From Thalassobius vesicularis (GTDB lineage: Bacteria; Pseudomonadota; Alphaproteobacteria; Rhodobacterales; Rhodobacteraceae): a stretch of 64,000 bases of DNA. Below the pieces are notes generated by a model. The model saw nothing but the letters and a program-made list of their open reading frames with translations. It did no database searches and was not told the DNA's origin. Within the stretch, counting starts at the first letter, position 1; the number at the start of each line of letters is the position of its first letter. Below, one piece after another: positions 63,235-64,000 of this stretch. The translations under genes were made by a program, and so were the position numbers. The stretch covers positions 310,001 through 374,000 of the forward strand of contig NZ_SSMD01000003.1 of the NCBI RefSeq assembly GCF_004799325.1, in the 5' to 3' direction.

Positions 63235-63492
63235 TCAATCGTTGTCTTTGGTGCGCACGATGTTCAGGTCGGCGTCCAGGTAGACTTCCATCATCTTGCC
63301 GTCCTTGACGACATAGGCTTCGAACATGCCGTCCTCGGACTTCACCTTGCGGACTTCATAGCCCTGCTCGGTCAGCGTGGTGCGGATCTTGGCCTGCATC
63401 TCTTCGCTCACTTGCTGCGAGGCAAAGGCAGGTGCGGTGGCGCCCAGCATCAGGGCGGTGGTCAGGGCGGCGGCGGTCATCTTGAAGATCAT
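63235..63492 (-). CDS. exported PepSY-domain protein
   Basis: An 85-residue periplasmic protein: signal peptide 1-24 (ending PAFASQ), then a single PepSY domain (IRTTLTEQGYEVRKVKSEDG, MFEAYVVKDGKMMEVYLDA). PepSY domains are often inhibitory or ligand-binding and recur beside cytochrome b561-like genes. It is the first gene of a three-gene operon with the cytochrome and the LuxR-type regulator, divergent from ssb. Confidence 0.88.
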   Translation of the reverse strand: MIFKMTAAALTTALMLGATAPAFASQQVSEEMQAKIRTTLTEQGYEVRKVKSEDGMFEAYVVKDGKMMEVYLDADLNIVRTKDND

Positions 63493-63692
63493 GGTGTGTC
63501 CTTTCGGGTTTGCCGGCTCCGTTGCCGGTTGCCCTCAGAAAACAGCCCGGAGCGCGAAAAACCATTGAACCCCGGTCCTAGAGGGTGCATTTGGCGCGGT
63601 CTGTACCTTGGGTTTAGGCGACAAAGCGAATGTTTTGCCTTTCCCTGCGCCCCTGGTGTAAGCAGAACCAAACGAGTCAACGGGAGACGAAC

Positions 63693-64000
63693 ATGGCCGG
63701 ATCGGTGAACAAGGTAATTCTGGTGGGCAACCTGGGCCGCGACCCCGAGGTGCGCTCGTTCCAGAACGGCGGCAAGGTGTGCAACCTGCGCATCGCGACC
63801 TCGGAAAACTGGAAAGACCGCAACACTGGCGAACGTCGTGAACGCACTGAATGGCATTCGGTCGCGATCTTCTCGGAACCGCTGGCGCGCATCGCCGAGC
63901 AGTACCTGCGCAAGGGCTCCAAGGTGTATATCGAGGGCCAGCTGGAAACCCGCAAATGGCAGGACCAGCAAGGCCAGGACCGCTATACCACCGAGATCGT
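63693..64000 (+). CDS. ssb: single-stranded DNA-binding protein (3' end beyond window)
   Basis: The first 102 residues of SSB, an OB-fold protein that coats single-stranded DNA as a tetramer in replication and repair. The start [22 protein letters not shown] and the [32 protein letters not shown] region (read in two parts) are typical. The ATG at 63693 follows CGGGAGACG. The acidic C-terminal tail lies outside the window. The 200-bp gap to the divergent PepSY gene should hold its promoter; I see no LexA-type box. Confidence 0.96.
   Translation, partial: MAGSVNKVILVGNLGRDPEVRSFQNGGKVCNLRIATSENWKDRNTGERRERTEWHSVAIFSEPLARIAEQYLRKGSKVYIEGQLETRKWQDQQGQDRYTTEI

Overview
The window is a 64 kb chromosomal segment of a GC-rich alphaproteobacterium, most likely a member of the Rhodobacteraceae (Roseobacter/Rhodobacter group). 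Support comes from the suf operon led by an Rrf2 regulator without the canonical cysteine ligands, an Irr-type (ICE) operator, a perfect FNR box, a CtrA-type site, an Asp-type HemB, and intergenic repeats of a kind common in this family. Almost everything is core chromosome. I see no insertion sequence, prophage, integrase or CRISPR array.

Layout. (1) 1-4.6 kb: a minus-strand envelope operon of L,D-transpeptidase, lpxD, an acyl carrier protein and a FabF-like ketosynthase (cut by the window edge), with a divergent Tat-exported DUF882 (YcbK-like) protein. (2) 4.7-7.1 kb: an octaheme cytochrome c of the tetrathionate reductase family and its membrane cytochrome b, behind a perfect FNR box. (3) 7.2-11.2 kb: a glutamine amidotransferase-like protein, a luciferase-like monooxygenase, a patatin, LrgAB and tRNA-Arg(CCG). 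(4) 11.2-19.9 kb: a twelve-gene iron-sulfur operon (iscR, a NifS/IscS-like desulfurase, sufB, four small genes, sufC, sufD, two YIP1-like membrane genes, sufS) with an Irr-box palindrome upstream. (5) 20-27.4 kb: an alpha/beta hydrolase, a small conserved protein, an HD hydrolase, Mfd, a membrane protein, HemB and a SYLF lipoprotein.

(6) 27.6-37.5 kb: the most unusual region, four tandem paralogous RTX (Ca2+-binding nonapeptide repeat) proteins of 960, 709, 493 and 914 residues. They are built almost wholly of repeats, share a short helical N-terminus and a C-terminal cap, and each is followed by a hairpin. A CtrA-type site precedes the fourth. No type I secretion genes are present in the window. 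(7) 37.7-45.6 kb: gyrA, an outer-membrane beta-barrel, M32 carboxypeptidase, heme A synthase, a TrmJ-like methyltransferase and a divergent ThiE-like protein. (8) 45.6-57.6 kb: the envelope super-operon on the minus strand, pyrH-frr-uppS-cdsA-dxr-rseP-(41-aa peptide)-bamA-skp-fabZ-lpxA-lpxI-lpxB. It lacks lpxD, which sits in region 1. (9) 57.7-64 kb: miaA, an AraC regulator, a small exported gene interrupted by an in-frame amber codon, a di-heme cytochrome c peroxidase, a lytic transglycosylase, a membrane LuxR-type regulator with cytochrome b561 and PepSY genes, and the start of ssb.

Regions 1 and 8 together supply most of the lipid A acylation and outer-membrane assembly machinery. Region 4 supplies Fe-S clusters under iron control. 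Region 2 looks like an oxygen-regulated periplasmic respiratory branch. Coordinates and start codons were read by eye. Family assignments rest on motifs and have not been checked by database search.
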